A stretch of 64,000 nt of DNA from Hyphomicrobiales bacterium (GCA_025359045.1 JANYHN010000048.1:1-64000), one strand, 5' to 3'; counted from the first letter of the stretch, positions 51,175-62,163 are shown. Notes: generated by a model from the sequence alone, not told the origin. A program made the numbers and translations.

Positions 51175-52217
51175 TGCATTATCCTGTTTTCGACGGGCAC
51201 AATGATGTGCTGTTGCGGCTTTGGTTGAAAAAATCAACCAAAGCCGTTTCCGATTTTGTTGATGGCGACGGCGAAGGTCATATTGATTTGCCGCGCTTGC
51301 ATGACGGTGGATTTGCAGGTGGATTGTTTGCAATTTATACGCCCTCGTTTGATGATGGCGTTGACCGCGAGAATTTGAACCCTTCGCCCTATGCGCCAGT
51401 GGCCCAAGCGATTGCCGCGCAAACAACTTTAGAAATGGCAAATTTGCTTTTCGCAATAGAGCGCGAAACGCCAAATAATGGTTTTAAAGTTTGCTGCAAT
51501 GTTGCTGATATTCGCGCGGCTATGAAACTTGGTGCAATTGCCGCTGTGATGCATATTGAAGGGGCCGAAGCAATTGGGCCGTCACTTGAAGGCCTGTCAG
51601 AGTTGTATGACATGGGGTTGCGTTCCGTTGGCCCTTTGTGGAGCCGCGATAATGTTTTTGGCCAAGGTGTGCCGTTTAATTTTCCGGGCTCACCTGATAT
51701 TGGCGATGGCTTAACGGTGGTTGGCAAAGACTTGGTTCGGGAATGTAACCGCTTAAAGATTATGCTTGATTGCTCGCATCTCAATCTCAAAGGTTTTTGG
51801 GATTTGGCCAAGATCAGCGATGCGCCTTTGGTGGCCAGTCATTCTAATGTTCACTCCATTTGCGCTAGCCCGCGCAACCTCTTTTATGATCAACTGCAAG
51901 CGATTGGCCAAAGCGGCGGTATTGTTGGTTTGAATTTTGCAGTGATTTTCTTGAATGAAGATGGCAGTTACCGCCATGATCTTTCGCCCTCTATCATGAT
52001 CCGGCATCTCGATTATATGTTGAGGGTGGTGGGGGAAGATCACGTTGGCTTAGGCTCTGACTTTGATGGCGCAGGAGTGCCAAATTTTATCCGCGATGTG
52101 GCAGGTTTGCCGCGGCTTGTGGAAGCGATGGAAAAAGCGGGATATGATCAGGCGTTGATCCGCAAGATCACCTCGGAGAATTGGTTGCGGGTTTTGGGCA
52201 AAGTGTGGGGTAACTAA
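51174..52217 (+). CDS. Membrane dipeptidase-like M19 peptidase
   Basis: 347 residues of renal dipeptidase type. Zinc ligands: His-x-Asp in [11 protein letters not shown], Glu in [10 protein letters not shown], His in [10 protein letters not shown], and a late His-containing segment [10 protein letters not shown]. It hydrolyses dipeptides, including D-amino acid ones. No signal peptide, so cytosolic. Coupled to sodB by TAATG and adjacent to the alcohol dehydrogenase gene. Confidence 0.92.
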   Translation: MHYPVFDGHNDVLLRLWLKKSTKAVSDFVDGDGEGHIDLPRLHDGGFAGGLFAIYTPSFDDGVDRENLNPSPYAPVAQAIAAQTTLEMANLLFAIERETPNNGFKVCCNVADIRAAMKLGAIAAVMHIEGAEAIGPSLEGLSELYDMGLRSVGPLWSRDNVFGQGVPFNFPGSPDIGDGLTVVGKDLVRECNRLKIMLDCSHLNLKGFWDLAKISDAPLVASHSNVHSICASPRNLFYDQLQAIGQSGGIVGLNFAVIFLNEDGSYRHDLSPSIMIRHLDYMLRVVGEDHVGLGSDFDGAGVPNFIRDVAGLPRLVEAMEKAGYDQALIRKITSENWLRVLGKVWGN

Positions 52218-52218
52218 A

Positions 52219-53253
52219 ATGAAAGCTGTTTATTTCGAAGCCTATCAACAGATGCCCGTCATCGCTCATTTGCCGGATCCAACGCCCAGCAACGGCGGCA
52301 TTGTTTTAAAAGTCGAAGCCACGGGCCTGTGCCGCAGTGATTGGCATGCTTGGATGGGGCATGATCCAGATACAAAACTGCCGCATGTGCCAGGGCATGA
52401 GATGGCCGGTGTGATAGCAGCCCTTGGGCGCGACGTGAAGAATTGGAAAATTGGTGACCGTGTGACGGTGCCGTTCGTTGCTGGTTGTGGTCATTGTTTT
52501 GAATGCCACACGGGCCACCAGCATATTTGTGATAATCAGTTTCAACCGGGGTTTTCAGCGTGGGGATCATTTGCTGAATATGTGGCACTTGAATATGCCG
52601 ATGCGAATTTGGTGCGGCTGCCGGAATCCATGAAATTTGAAACAGCCGCCGGTTTGGGATGTAGGTTTGTCACTTCTTTCCGCGCGGTTATTGATCAAGG
52701 CCGTTGCAAGCCCGGCGAATGGGTGGCGGTGCATGGTTGTGGTGGCGTGGGCTTATCGGCTATTATGATTGCGGCGGCGATGGGGGCGCGCGTGGTGGCC
52801 GTGGATTTGACCGATGAGAAACTGGCGTTTGCCAAGGAGCTCGGCGCTGAGGTTTTAATCAAGGGCACGGGCGATGTGGCGCAAGCTGTGCGCGAAGCCA
52901 CGGGCGGTGGTGCCAACCTTTCGATTGACGCGCTGGGGCATCAAGCAACGTGTTTTAATTCCATTTCCTGTTTGCGCAAACGCGGGCGGCATGTGCAGGT
53001 GGGGTTGATGCTCGAGGAACACGCCCATGCGAAAGTTCCGATGGATATCGTTATTTCACGCGAGCTCGAAATCCGCGGCAGCCATGGCATGCAGGCTTTT
53101 CGTTATGGCGATATGATGGCGATGATTGAGAAGGGCGTGCTGAAGCCCGAGCGGTTGATCGGCAATTTGATTTCGCTGGATGATGCTCCATCAGCGCTGG
53201 CGAATATGGATCAGTTTGGTGGGCTGGGGATTAATGTGGTGAATCGGTTTTAG
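52219..53253 (+). CDS. Zinc-dependent alcohol dehydrogenase (MDR superfamily)
   Basis: 344 residues. Catalytic zinc: Cys in [12 protein letters not shown] and His-Glu in [12 protein letters not shown]; structural zinc Cys in [23 protein letters not shown] fold at [20 protein letters not shown]. It oxidises an alcohol with NAD(P)+. One base after the dipeptidase stop. Substrate unknown; ethanol, aromatic or sugar alcohols are possible. Confidence 0.92.
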   Translation: MKAVYFEAYQQMPVIAHLPDPTPSNGGIVLKVEATGLCRSDWHAWMGHDPDTKLPHVPGHEMAGVIAALGRDVKNWKIGDRVTVPFVAGCGHCFECHTGHQHICDNQFQPGFSAWGSFAEYVALEYADANLVRLPESMKFETAAGLGCRFVTSFRAVIDQGRCKPGEWVAVHGCGGVGLSAIMIAAAMGARVVAVDLTDEKLAFAKELGAEVLIKGTGDVAQAVREATGGGANLSIDALGHQATCFNSISCLRKRGRHVQVGLMLEEHAHAKVPMDIVISRELEIRGSHGMQAFRYGDMMAMIEKGVLKPERLIGNLISLDDAPSALANMDQFGGLGINVVNRF

Positions 53254-53281
53254 TTTTAAACCTGAGCCGGCGGCCAAGGAA

Positions 53282-53392
53282 CCTCATCAGACGCTTCGCG
53301 CCAGCTTCTCCAGAGGAGAAGCGCTTAGAAAGGCGCAGCGCTCGACTTCTCCCTTCTCCTCTGGAGAAACTGTCACGAAGTGACAGATGAGG
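53282..53392. repeat. Palindromic intergenic repeat, family B
   Basis: A 111-bp imperfect palindrome: arms CCTCATCAGACGCTTCGCG and GTCACGAAGTGACAGATGAGG with an inner pair AGCTTCTCCAGAGGAGAAG / TTCTCCTCTGGAGAAAC. Similar elements are dispersed in rhizobial genomes. No second copy is in this window. It may end transcription of the alcohol dehydrogenase gene. Confidence 0.75.
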
Positions 53393-53472
53393 TCCCTAGC
53401 CACACGTTCAAAACTAAATTTGTTAGTGTGACTACTGACAGACACTGACAACGCGCTGTGCAATAAGGCATC

Positions 53473-54105
53473 ATGACCTACACCCAAAACCTCTGGATAT
53501 TCTTCGTTCTCCTCTTTGGCATCATCATTGTGCCAGGAATGGATATGTTTTTTGTGATGGCCAATTCGCTGATTGGCGGGCGCGCGAGGGGCATGGCGGC
53601 CACCGCTGGGATTATGGTGGGCGGGATTTTTCACACGATATTTGGCGCGTTTTTTGTGGGGGTGATTTCACAGATGGCGCCGATTATTCTGCAACTCATC
53701 CTGCTGGCTTCGGCTTCGTATATGGCGTGGATTGGTTATACGCTGCTGCGCAGTTCGATCACCGTGTCATCCATCGGTGACGAAAGTGCCGGAACTTTGC
53801 GTGCGGCTTTTGGTCAAGGCTTCATCACATGCATTTTGAATCCGAAGGCTTATGTGTTCGTGCTGGCGGTTTATCCGCAATTTATCCAAGCGCGTTTTGG
53901 GCCCGTGTGGAGCCAAGCTTTAATGATGGGCATTCTGACGATTGCTACCCAGATGATCATTTATGGTGGGTTAGGATTGGCGGCAGCGAAAAGTCGCGAT
54001 TGGTTGATTTCCAATCCGCGTGTGACGATCTGGATCGGGCGATCTGCTGGAGCAGCGTTTATTTTGGTGGGCGCGCTGACGGTGCTGCGCGTTGTTGCTG
54101 CCTGA
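53473..54105 (+). CDS. LysE-family translocator
   Basis: 210 residues with six helices. IIIVPGMDMFFVMANSLIGG (start motif with PGPD-like GMDM), GIMVGGIFHTIFGAFFVG and FITCILNPKAYVFVL (NPK motif) are typical of the LysE/RhtB exporters of amino acids. Substrate not predictable. Alone in its region with a plain leader. Confidence 0.9.
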   Translation: MTYTQNLWIFFVLLFGIIIVPGMDMFFVMANSLIGGRARGMAATAGIMVGGIFHTIFGAFFVGVISQMAPIILQLILLASASYMAWIGYTLLRSSITVSSIGDESAGTLRAAFGQGFITCILNPKAYVFVLAVYPQFIQARFGPVWSQALMMGILTIATQMIIYGGLGLAAAKSRDWLISNPRVTIWIGRSAGAAFILVGALTVLRVVAA

Positions 54106-54192
54106 AATACTAGTTGCAGATTGGTATCTGCTATAATTGTTACACTTCAACATATGTAGCGCAAACCTAAAATCTCCCATAGATATAGTTCT

Positions 54193-54636
54193 ATGAACCT
54201 CACCCGCCCCATGTTTTATCCTTTGCCCCTCGTCGGTTGGCGAGAGGATGTTGTATTGCCTGAGTTTGGCGATGGCGTGATTATTGCCAAGATTGATACA
54301 GGTGCCAGAAATGCGGCGCTGCATGCTGAAGACATTTCGCTTAAGGGCAAGCGGGTGAATTTTGTTTTGGAATTGGACGGCATTAGACAGCGCCATGAAT
54401 TGGCTGTGATTGGCACCAAGCGTGTCAAAAGTTCTAATGGTTTCAGTGAATTAAGGCCCATTGTTGAGATTATGATTCAGGTGGGCATCCACCGTTTTCC
54501 GGTGGAGACGACACTCACGAACCGCACCGACATGGGTGTGCCTATGTTACTGGGGCGCAACTCCATTAAGGGGCGGTTCATCGTTAATCCGGCAAGATCA
54601 TTTATCATCAGCCGCCTCAAGAAGAAACGCACATGA
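54193..54636 (+). CDS. RimB-like retropepsin-type protease (PF05618 'zinc protease' family)
   Basis: 147 residues. [17 protein letters not shown] contains a DTGA motif like the active site of retroviral aspartic proteases, and [15 protein letters not shown] is the second hydrophobic-Gly signature. The family is listed as an ATP-dependent zinc protease, but a His-based zinc motif is not seen here, so an aspartic mechanism is more in line with the sequence. In Pseudomonas RimB belongs to this family and acts with RimK. Coupled to rimK by ATGA. Confidence 0.85.
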   Translation: MNLTRPMFYPLPLVGWREDVVLPEFGDGVIIAKIDTGARNAALHAEDISLKGKRVNFVLELDGIRQRHELAVIGTKRVKSSNGFSELRPIVEIMIQVGIHRFPVETTLTNRTDMGVPMLLGRNSIKGRFIVNPARSFIISRLKKKRT

Positions 54637-55538
54637 AGATCGCTCTGCTCACTCGCAATCCAAAACTTTATTCGCACCAGCGCATCATGGAAACGGCAAT
54701 TGGTCGCGGCCACGAGATTGTGCCGATTGATTATTTGAAATGTTATATGAACATCACATCACGCAAACCTGAGCTTCGCCATATGGGCGAGAAGCTTGAG
54801 GGTTTTGATGCAGTGATCCCGCGCATTGCGGCGTCTCACACTTTTTATGGCCTCGCAGTGCTGCGGCAATTTGAGATGATGGGGGTTTATCCCTTAAATG
54901 AATCAGTAGCCATCGGACGTTCGCGTGACAAGTTGCGCTGTTTGCAAATTCTCGCGCGTGATGGCGTGGGGCTTCCGGTCACAGCCTTTGCTAATGAGAC
55001 CAGCCGTACTGAAGAAATTTTGAAAATGGTGGGTGGTGCTCCGGTTGTTGTAAAGTTGCTCGAAGGAACCCAGGGCATCGGTGTGGTGTTGGGTGAAACT
55101 CATAAATCCGCAAAGTCGGTCATCGAGGCATTTCGCGGCGCCGACATAAATATTCTGGTGCAAGAGTTTGTGGCCGAAGCTGATGGCCGCGATATTCGCG
55201 CCTTTATTGTGGGCCGCAAAATTGTGGCTGCTATGGAGCGCAAAGGGCCGGAAGGAGAGTTCCGTTCTAACTTGCACCGCGGCGGAAGTGCTGTGATGGT
55301 TGATCTAACCGCCGCTGAAAAAACAACAGCACTTAAAGCGGCCCAAAGCATGGGGCTCAATGTGGCGGGTGTCGATTTGTTGCGATCAAAGCGCGGGCCG
55401 GTGGTGATGGAGGTTAATTCATCGCCGGGCTTAGAGGGCATTGAGGCGGCATCAACAAAAGATGTGGCAAAAGCCATGATCGAGTTTTTAGAAAAGAACG
55501 CCAAACCAGGGCGCACTAAGACACGAGGAAAAGGATGA
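54633..55538 (+). CDS. rimK: RimK-family ATP-grasp ligase
   Basis: 301 residues: N-terminal domain ([20 protein letters not shown]), then ATP-grasp with [50 protein letters not shown] and [15 protein letters not shown]. RimK adds glutamates to the C-terminus of ribosomal protein S6 and can make poly-glutamate. Genes before and after overlap it by 4 bp (ATGA) each, forming a three-gene operon. Confidence 0.94.
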   Translation: MKIALLTRNPKLYSHQRIMETAIGRGHEIVPIDYLKCYMNITSRKPELRHMGEKLEGFDAVIPRIAASHTFYGLAVLRQFEMMGVYPLNESVAIGRSRDKLRCLQILARDGVGLPVTAFANETSRTEEILKMVGGAPVVVKLLEGTQGIGVVLGETHKSAKSVIEAFRGADINILVQEFVAEADGRDIRAFIVGRKIVAAMERKGPEGEFRSNLHRGGSAVMVDLTAAEKTTALKAAQSMGLNVAGVDLLRSKRGPVVMEVNSSPGLEGIEAASTKDVAKAMIEFLEKNAKPGRTKTRGKG

Positions 55539-56536
55539 CGGCGTTTGAGATTGGCGGCAAAACAATTGCTGCTGGAACTTCCGAAACCATTGAGCTTGAA
55601 GTTTCATTGTTGGCCAATAACACGCGGATGAATTTGCCTGTTCATGTGGTGCATGGTGCAACACCCGGCCCTTGCATGTTTATTTCTGGGGTTGTGCATG
55701 GCGACGAGATTCAAGGTGTTGAAATCGTGCGGCGTATATTGGCAGCACTTAATGTTTCAAAATTATCGGGGACATTGCTGGCGGTACCGATTGTCAATGG
55801 GTTCGGTTTTCTCAATCACTCACGCTATATGCCTGACAGGCGCGATTTGAACCGTGAATTTCCGGGTTCGGAACGTGGGTCACTCGCCAGTTTGCTGGCG
55901 GATTTATTTTTCAGCGAAGTCGTAAAGCGCGCACAATATGGCATTGATTTTCACACCGCCGCTTTGCACCGCAGCAACCTGCCTCAAATCCGCATTGCAC
56001 CCGATGACAAAGAATTAATGGCCTTGGCCGAAGCTTTTGCGCCGCCAGTTATTCTGACTTCAAAGCTGCGCGACGGAAGTTTGCGCGAGAGTGCCAAGCA
56101 AAGCGGCATCAAAGTTATTCTCTATGAAGGTGGCGAAGCTTTGCGTTTTGAAGAGGGGGCAATTGATGTGGCAGTTAAAGGCACTTTGCGGGTGATGAAA
56201 TCAATCGGCATGATTGCTGATGCGCCTGCTACGCCCGGGCATTTTGCCCCAGTGCATTCGTCCTCGAGCACATGGCTTCGCGCTCCTGATGGCGGCATTT
56301 TGCATTCGGTGCGGCGCAGCGGCGATAAAGTTGGGAAGGGCGAGCCCGTGGGGGTTATCTCTGATCCGCTTGGTCAAGTGCAGGTTCCGGTCTACGCCGA
56401 AGATGATGGCATCATCATCGGACGCACCAATCTGCCGATTGTTAATCGGGGCGACGCTTTATTCCATGTGGCCCGCATAAAAGTAAAATCACGCGGGCCT
56501 GTGCAGCCAATGGCTGATGAGGATGAGATTATTTAA
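55535..56536 (+). CDS. Succinylglutamate desuccinylase/aspartoacylase-family M14 peptidase
   Basis: 333 residues. Zinc ligands His-Gly-Asp-Glu in [12 protein letters not shown] and His in [11 protein letters not shown]; the catalytic Glu is in [14 protein letters not shown]. The C-terminal part has a hybrid-motif/biotinyl-like barrel ([20 protein letters not shown]). It belongs to the AstE/AspA group but, with rimK and the protease gene, may act on glutamylated or other amino-acid-modified proteins. Its 3' end overlaps the convergent msrA by 8 bp. Confidence 0.88.
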   Translation: MTAFEIGGKTIAAGTSETIELEVSLLANNTRMNLPVHVVHGATPGPCMFISGVVHGDEIQGVEIVRRILAALNVSKLSGTLLAVPIVNGFGFLNHSRYMPDRRDLNREFPGSERGSLASLLADLFFSEVVKRAQYGIDFHTAALHRSNLPQIRIAPDDKELMALAEAFAPPVILTSKLRDGSLRESAKQSGIKVILYEGGEALRFEEGAIDVAVKGTLRVMKSIGMIADAPATPGHFAPVHSSSSTWLRAPDGGILHSVRRSGDKVGKGEPVGVISDPLGQVQVPVYAEDDGIIIGRTNLPIVNRGDALFHVARIKVKSRGPVQPMADEDEII

Positions 56537-57155
56537 CAGGGTTGGTAAAAGCAGCGTTGCCCCAAACAGATTTTACCTGCTCATCGCGGCCACAGCCAAG
56601 GCGGTATTGCTCATAAGCATATGATTGTTTCACCCAACCAAAGCGCGTGAGCACACGGTTTTCACCTGTGTGATAGTTTTGATGATAGTCTTCAGCATCG
56701 GTAAATGTTGTGAAGGGTTTGACTGGCGTTACAATCTTTTTACCCAAAGCGGCTTCGGCATCTTTCACAGCTTTTTCAGCGGCGGCTTTTTGCTTATCGT
56801 CCATGGTCCATATGCCTGAGACATAACTATCGCCACGATCGCAGAATTGACCGCCATCATCAGTCACGTCGATGGTGCGCAGGAAACCTGCGATCAACTT
56901 GTCATAGGAAATGACATCGGAATCGAATTCAACTTTTACGGCTTCTTGGTTGCCTTCGTGATTTTGATAGGTTGGGCTTTTCATTGTCCCACCGGCATAG
57001 CCAGAGGTTGTTGAAATCACACCCTTTACCTTGTCGAAGTCAGATTCAACGCACCAGAAACACCCTCCAGCCACAATGGCGGTTTCGGTTTTGGCGATGG
57101 CAGCGGCAGGTGACAGTGAAAGCGCTACTAGGGCGGCGAGAAAGAATTTTTGCAT
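56529..57155 (-). CDS. msrA: Exported peptide methionine-(S)-S-oxide reductase
   Basis: 208 residues. A signal peptide (LAALVALSLSPAAAIAK) is followed by the catalytic VAGGCFWCVESDFDKVKGVI (GCFWC) and the family marks SGYAGGTMKSPTYQNH and EDYHQNYH. So it repairs Met sulphoxide in periplasmic proteins, unlike the cytosolic msrB. A single-gene unit. Confidence 0.94.
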   Translation of the reverse strand: MQKFFLAALVALSLSPAAAIAKTETAIVAGGCFWCVESDFDKVKGVISTTSGYAGGTMKSPTYQNHEGNQEAVKVEFDSDVISYDKLIAGFLRTIDVTDDGGQFCDRGDSYVSGIWTMDDKQKAAAEKAVKDAEAALGKKIVTPVKPFTTFTDAEDYHQNYHTGENRVLTRFGWVKQSYAYEQYRLGCGRDEQVKSVWGNAAFTNPVK

Positions 57156-57248
57156 GGGTTACTCCTGATGACAGATATATACATGTGAGCTTGTATTTCG
57201 AAAAATCAACTGCATGCACATTTTTGTGAGAAGCCGTGTTTTCTTTGG

Positions 57249-58682
57249 CTACCTTCTCGTCAAACTGCCCAATACGCCCCGCACCAACGCGTTTCCCAAT
57301 TGTCGTGCCAAAGAATAACCCACTTGACGGGCAAAGCGGCCTGCTTCTTTTTGGATGATCTTGGTGGTTGGTGAGACTGGAACCGGAGCAGCGGACGCGT
57401 GAGCCACGGCTTTTACACGCAGTTTTTCATAGGCCGATTCGCGGTCAACCATGGTTTCATACTTGCCAGCCACTGGCGAAGCAGCAATTGTGGCTTGGCG
57501 TTGGGCTGGCGTTACGGGGCCAAGTTGGCCTGAGGGTGGCCGGATGAAAGTGCGTTCCACCACCGTGGGTACGCCGTGTGGATCGAGCACGGAAACCAGC
57601 GCTTCGCCCTTGCCCAGCTCTGTAATGGCTTTTTCCGTGTTGAATTTTGGATTGGCGCGGAAAGTGGTGGCGGCGGCTTTCACGGCCTGCTGGTCGCGCG
57701 GTGTATAGGCCCGTAATGCATGCTGAACACGATTGCCGAGTTGGGCTAAAACGCTATCTGGAATATCCAGCGGGTTTTGCGTGACAAAATAAATGCCTAC
57801 ACCTTTGGAACGGATGAGTTTTACCGTTTGCTCAATTTTTTTCAGCAGGCCGGATGGCGCATCGGCGAACAATAAATGCGCCTCGTCAAAAAAGAACACT
57901 AACGAGGGTTTTTCTGGATCGCCGATTTCAGGCAATGTCTGGAAGAGTTCAGACATCAACCACAGCAGAAAGGTTGCGTAAAGCATCGGCGATGAAACCA
58001 ATTTATCAGCGGCGATGATATTCACATAACCGCGCCCATCACGTGTGGTGCGCATAAAATCTTTAATATCGAGCGCTGGCTCACCAAAGAACCTATCCCC
58101 GCCCTGCTCTTCAATGACAATGAGCTGGCGTAAAATTGCGCCCACCGTTGCCGTTGCAACATTGCCATATTCAGTGGTGATTTGTTTGCCGCGCTCGGTA
58201 AGGTCTTTCAGCAGCGCACGCAAATCTTTCAAATCGAGAAGTGCCAAGCCTTCTTCATCGGCAATCTTGAACGCGATGTTGAGCGCACCCTCTTGCGCAT
58301 CGGTCAGCCCCATAAGGCGCGACAGCATCAATGGGCCCATTTCAGTTATTGTGGTGCGGATCGGGTGTCCTTGTTCGCCAAACACGTCCCAGAACATGGT
58401 GGGGGTGGCTTCATGGGTATATGGATTAAGGCCAACTTGTTTGGCGCGCTCATCCAGAAAATCGATTGACTTGCCCGCTTGAGAAATGCCGGATAAGTCG
58501 CCCTTAATATCTGCAGCAAAGACTGGAACACCCATTTTCGAAAAAGCTTCAGCCATGATTTGTAGTGAAACGGTTTTGCCCGTTCCCGTAGCTCCAGTCA
58601 CCAGACCATGACGGTTGGCCATGGGCAGATAAAGCACCTGCGGTTTATCGCTTTTGCCTAAAAAAATGGTGTTTTCAATCAT
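57249..58682 (-). CDS. HerA-like ATPase (DUF853 / YjgR family)
   Basis: 477 residues. Walker A GATGTGKTVSLQIM (about residues 31-44), Walker B LVFFFDEAHLLF, and GVGIYFVTQNPLDIPDSVL with an arginine finger-like NRVQHALRAYTPRD. DUF853 proteins are bacterial HerA-type hexameric ATPases of unknown role, possibly DNA pumping. Stand-alone without a nuclease partner, unlike HerA/NurA or defence systems. Confidence 0.93.
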   Translation of the reverse strand: MIENTIFLGKSDKPQVLYLPMANRHGLVTGATGTGKTVSLQIMAEAFSKMGVPVFAADIKGDLSGISQAGKSIDFLDERAKQVGLNPYTHEATPTMFWDVFGEQGHPIRTTITEMGPLMLSRLMGLTDAQEGALNIAFKIADEEGLALLDLKDLRALLKDLTERGKQITTEYGNVATATVGAILRQLIVIEEQGGDRFFGEPALDIKDFMRTTRDGRGYVNIIAADKLVSSPMLYATFLLWLMSELFQTLPEIGDPEKPSLVFFFDEAHLLFADAPSGLLKKIEQTVKLIRSKGVGIYFVTQNPLDIPDSVLAQLGNRVQHALRAYTPRDQQAVKAAATTFRANPKFNTEKAITELGKGEALVSVLDPHGVPTVVERTFIRPPSGQLGPVTPAQRQATIAASPVAGKYETMVDRESAYEKLRVKAVAHASAAPVPVSPTTKIIQKEAGRFARQVGYSLARQLGNALVRGVLGSLTRR

Positions 58683-58706
58683 ATTAAACTCCCTTTTACA
58701 ATGTGC

Positions 58707-59681
58707 TTAAGGCATCCCACGCACTTCGCCCACTTCAATTTTGCGCCAATTTCTCATGGTCTCATGATGGAAGCTTGAGAGCAGTTCGCGCTCTTCTGGT
58801 GTCCACACTTCAAGTTTCAGCGCCACGCTGATCATCGCCACCTCAACAGCACGCCCTGCGCCATCGTCACATTTCACCGCAAATCCCAGTCCAGCGTGGG
58901 GGATAGACCCGCAGAAAACACCTTCTGCTCCAAATTTCATGAACAGTCGTGGAACGGCTTGCATCACACGCGTGTCAAAACGACCCGTACCCGCGATCAT
59001 GAATGGATAGTCGCGGGCGGCGCGGATGATACGTTGATAAGGCGCGTAAGTTTCATCGCAGAACTTGGCAAACCCAAGCGCCATATTGTGCAAAGGAATG
59101 GCCCAGGTGGGAACCGAACAACCATCAACACCAACTGGCGCATTCGACAAATCGACTTCGCACAGTTTTTCAATCGTTTTTGCAATTGCCCTTTGAACTG
59201 GATGATCAAGTTTCACATAATCTTTGCTATCAATGCCCAATTGCTTGGCCAAGGCCAACATGCCTGCATGCTTGCCCGAACAATTGTTATGAATCTGCCT
59301 CGCCTTCTCGCCATGGCGCACCAGTTCATAAGTTGCTTCTTTGGAACTTGGGTAATGCGCACCACATTCATAACAGGTCTCGTCAACCTGACAATTTGCC
59401 AGAATAGATCTTGCCACGCGCACATGTTCAGGCTCACCGCTGTGAGAAGAGCAGCACAAAGCTATTTCTTCATCGGTCAATCCAAACACATCAGCAGCAC
59501 CGCTTTCAATCATTGGCAGGCATTGGATCGCTTTAATGGCCGAGCGCGGATAGATGGGGATGCTCACGTCACCTGCGGAAACCACCACTTTGCCTTTGAT
59601 ATCGCAAACTACATAGGCACCATGGTGGCGGCTTTCAACGATAGGGCCACGCGTTACTTCGGCAATAATAGGGTTGTTCAT
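58707..59681 (-). CDS. Asparaginase (Rhizobium etli AnsA-type, class 3)
   Basis: 324 residues. PRSAIKAIQCLP, CCSSHSGEPEH and HNNCSGKHAGMLALAKQLG are the marks of the R. etli type L-asparaginase, unrelated to the E. coli enzyme, with a Ser-Lys type active site and Zn bound by Cys residues (ETCYECGAHYPS). Cytosolic. Divergent from the amidotransferase gene with a 110-bp spacer. Confidence 0.93.
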   Translation of the reverse strand: MNNPIIAEVTRGPIVESRHHGAYVVCDIKGKVVVSAGDVSIPIYPRSAIKAIQCLPMIESGAADVFGLTDEEIALCCSSHSGEPEHVRVARSILANCQVDETCYECGAHYPSSKEATYELVRHGEKARQIHNNCSGKHAGMLALAKQLGIDSKDYVKLDHPVQRAIAKTIEKLCEVDLSNAPVGVDGCSVPTWAIPLHNMALGFAKFCDETYAPYQRIIRAARDYPFMIAGTGRFDTRVMQAVPRLFMKFGAEGVFCGSIPHAGLGFAVKCDDGAGRAVEVAMISVALKLEVWTPEERELLSSFHHETMRNWRKIEVGEVRGMP

Positions 59682-59791
59682 GAAATCTTCACTCAGCTGG
59701 ATGACATTACGTTTACTGCGACAATCGAATCATTGTGTTGTGCAATTTAGTTATTATGTAGCGCGTTCAAACACCAATTGTGGACAGTCTT

Positions 59792-60517
59792 ATGATCACT
59801 CGCGCCATCGCTTTTCAACATATGGATAATGAACCGCCCGGCTTGTTCGGTGAGTTTCTGGCCGCACGCGGCGCGAAGCTTGATATCATCCAGCTGCACA
59901 GGGGCGAGGAGATTCCATCTCTCGCCCCTTATGATTTCATGCTGGTGATGGGTGGCGCCATGGATGTGTGGGAAGAAACTCAATATCCTTGGCTGGCGGC
60001 TGAAAAAGTTGCGATAAAAGAATGGGCTATCAATCGCAATCGTCCGTTTTTCGGCGTGTGCTTGGGCATGCAGCTCTTGGCAGAGGCCCTCGGTGGCAAG
60101 GTAGGGTTAGCACGCGCAGCTGAAGTTGGCATCGGCACAGTCAAGTTGACCGGACGCCACGCACTAACCACAAACCTCACCAGTTCGTTTCGGATGATGC
60201 AATGGCACCATGCTGAGGTCGTTGAGCTACCAGCAGACGCCGATGTTCTGGCTTCCTCCGACATCACGAGGGTACAAATTATGGCGGTTGGCGGAAACAT
60301 GGTGGGCACTCAGTTTCATGGCGAGTTAACGCCAGAGCTTGTGACCAAATGGGCAGAGATTCCGCAATATATTGAATGGCTCGAAGCCTCGCTGGGTACT
60401 GGCGCTTATGAGCGGGTTCGCGCAGAAGCCCTTCCGCTGATGCCGAAGATGCGCCGCGTAAGCGCAGCGATGTTTAATAATCTCGCCCAAGGCAAAGCAC
60501 TGCGCGCTGCGGCTTGA
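59792..60517 (+). CDS. Class I glutamine amidotransferase-like protein
   Basis: 241 residues. The nucleophile elbow is FFGVCLGMQLLAEAL (Cys), and the His is in GTQFHGELTPEL, Glu two residues on: the triad of class I amidotransferases. Resembles the stand-alone YfeJ/GMP-synthase-like proteins. An acceptor domain is absent, so the ammonia user is unknown. The ATG is used over a GTG four codons earlier. Confidence 0.9.
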   Translation: MITRAIAFQHMDNEPPGLFGEFLAARGAKLDIIQLHRGEEIPSLAPYDFMLVMGGAMDVWEETQYPWLAAEKVAIKEWAINRNRPFFGVCLGMQLLAEALGGKVGLARAAEVGIGTVKLTGRHALTTNLTSSFRMMQWHHAEVVELPADADVLASSDITRVQIMAVGGNMVGTQFHGELTPELVTKWAEIPQYIEWLEASLGTGAYERVRAEALPLMPKMRRVSAAMFNNLAQGKALRAAA

Positions 60518-60567
60518 CAATCATCGCTGATATTGCACATTAGCCTCCACACTTGAGAGGCATCAGC

Positions 60568-62052
60568 ATGGCAAAATATATTTTGGCGATTGATCAAGGA
60601 ACCACATCAACACGCGCCATCATTTATGATAAAAAACTCAATCCCAAAGCTAGAGCTCAAAAAGAATTTAAGCAGTTTTTTCCAGCATCCGGCTGGGTGG
60701 AACATGATCCCGAAGAAATCTGGAAATCGGTTTTGCTCACCGTCCGTTCGGCCTTGCGCAAAGCTGGTGTTGCAGGACGAGACATTGCTTCAATCGGCAT
60801 CACAAATCAGCGCGAAACGGTGGTGGTGTGGGACCGCAAAACTGGCAAAACCGTTCATAAAGCCATCGTATGGCAAGATCGGCGCACCGCCGAATATTGC
60901 AAAGACTTGAAAGCCCAAGGCCACGAGTCTTTGTTTACCAGAAAGACTGGTTTGCTGCTTGATCCTTATTTCTCTGGAACAAAAATTAACTGGGTTTTGG
61001 ATAATGTGCGCGGGGCTCGTGCACGCGCTGAAAAAGGCGAACTGTGTTTTGGCACAATTGATAGCTTTCTGATTTGGCGGCTGACGGGCGGCAAAGTTCA
61101 TGCCACTGATGCCACAAACGCCTCGCGCACTTTATTATGCAATATTCACAACGGAGAATGGGACGACGAATTGCTCCGTATACTGAATATCCCGCGCGCC
61201 ATGTTACCTGAGATTAAAGACTGCGCGGCAGATTTCGGCGTCACTGAAAAGAAATTGTTTGGCACGGCCATTCCCATAGGTGGCGTGGCTGGTGATCAGC
61301 ATGCGGCAATGATTGGCCAAGCTTGCTTTGATCCCGGCATGATGAAATCAACTTATGGCACGGGTTGTTTTGCGTTACTCAACACAGGCGATACAATCGT
61401 GCCATCACAAAATCGCTTGCTCACCACCATAGCTTACCAACTCGACGGCAAACGCACCTATGCGCTTGAGGGTGCCATTTTTATCGCGGGGGCCGCCGTG
61501 CAATGGTTGCGGGATGGTCTTCAGGTCATAAAAAACGCCAAGGAAACAGGAGCTTTGGCAAATGCTTCTGATCCACATCAGCAAGTCTATCTCGTTCCGG
61601 CATTTGTCGGTTTGGGTGCGCCCTATTGGAATGCCGAAGCGCGCGGCGCACTTTTTGGGCTTACGCGCGGAACAACCAATAAAGAATTGGCACGCGCCGC
61701 ATTGGAATCTGTCTGTTACCAATCGCGTGATTTACTTGAAGCCATGAAAAAAGATTGGGGCACGGCAGGCAAAACAGTTTTGCGTGTGGATGGCGGAATG
61801 ACGGCGTCTGATTGGGCGATGCAAAGTTTGGCCGATATTTTAGATGCCCCTGTTGATCGGCCTAAGAATTTAGAAACCACAGCCTTGGGTGCGGCTTATC
61901 TTGCTGGCCTGCAAACGGGCCTATTACCGAAACCTGCCATATTTGCAAAAACCTGGAAGCGCCAGAAACGTTTTGAGTCCAAGATGACGCCAGAACTTCG
62001 CAGTGCGAAATATGCGGGCTGGAAAGATGCAGTAAGAAAGCTTTTGGCTTAG
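60568..62052 (+). CDS. glpK: Glycerol kinase
   Basis: 494 residues of the FGGY family: [17 protein letters not shown] at the N-terminus, [31 protein letters not shown] and the C-terminal [20 protein letters not shown]. Phosphorylates glycerol to glycerol-3-phosphate. Length typical. GAGAGG 7 bases before the ATG. Confidence 0.96.
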   Translation: MAKYILAIDQGTTSTRAIIYDKKLNPKARAQKEFKQFFPASGWVEHDPEEIWKSVLLTVRSALRKAGVAGRDIASIGITNQRETVVVWDRKTGKTVHKAIVWQDRRTAEYCKDLKAQGHESLFTRKTGLLLDPYFSGTKINWVLDNVRGARARAEKGELCFGTIDSFLIWRLTGGKVHATDATNASRTLLCNIHNGEWDDELLRILNIPRAMLPEIKDCAADFGVTEKKLFGTAIPIGGVAGDQHAAMIGQACFDPGMMKSTYGTGCFALLNTGDTIVPSQNRLLTTIAYQLDGKRTYALEGAIFIAGAAVQWLRDGLQVIKNAKETGALANASDPHQQVYLVPAFVGLGAPYWNAEARGALFGLTRGTTNKELARAALESVCYQSRDLLEAMKKDWGTAGKTVLRVDGGMTASDWAMQSLADILDAPVDRPKNLETTALGAAYLAGLQTGLLPKPAIFAKTWKRQKRFESKMTPELRSAKYAGWKDAVRKLLA

Positions 62053-62090
62053 AGAAACATGGTTGTAATTTGAACTGCTATTTTTAACGC

Positions 62091-62163
62091 GCCATCGCGG
62101 CGAAGGCCGGGATTGGGCTTTGATTTGTTTCGTAAGCCCGGCCCCAGCCTTCGCCGGGTGACG
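62091..62163. repeat. Palindromic intergenic repeat, family A, copy 2
   Basis: A 73-bp imperfect palindrome with arms GCGGCGAAGGCCGGGATTGG and GGCCCCAGCCTTCGCCGGGT, related to copy 1 at 631-712. It lies between glpK and the convergent TerC gene and may serve as a shared transcript end. Confidence 0.75.

Noticed and set aside
57249-58682. HerA-like ATPase as part of a defence system
   Set aside because: No nuclease or SIR2/DUF partner is adjacent; DUF853 proteins are widespread stand-alone genes.
58896-59750. A 284-codon plus-strand frame opposite the asparaginase gene
   Set aside because: The opposite strand encodes a complete asparaginase with all motifs. The frame looks like an antisense shadow rich in His and Asn.
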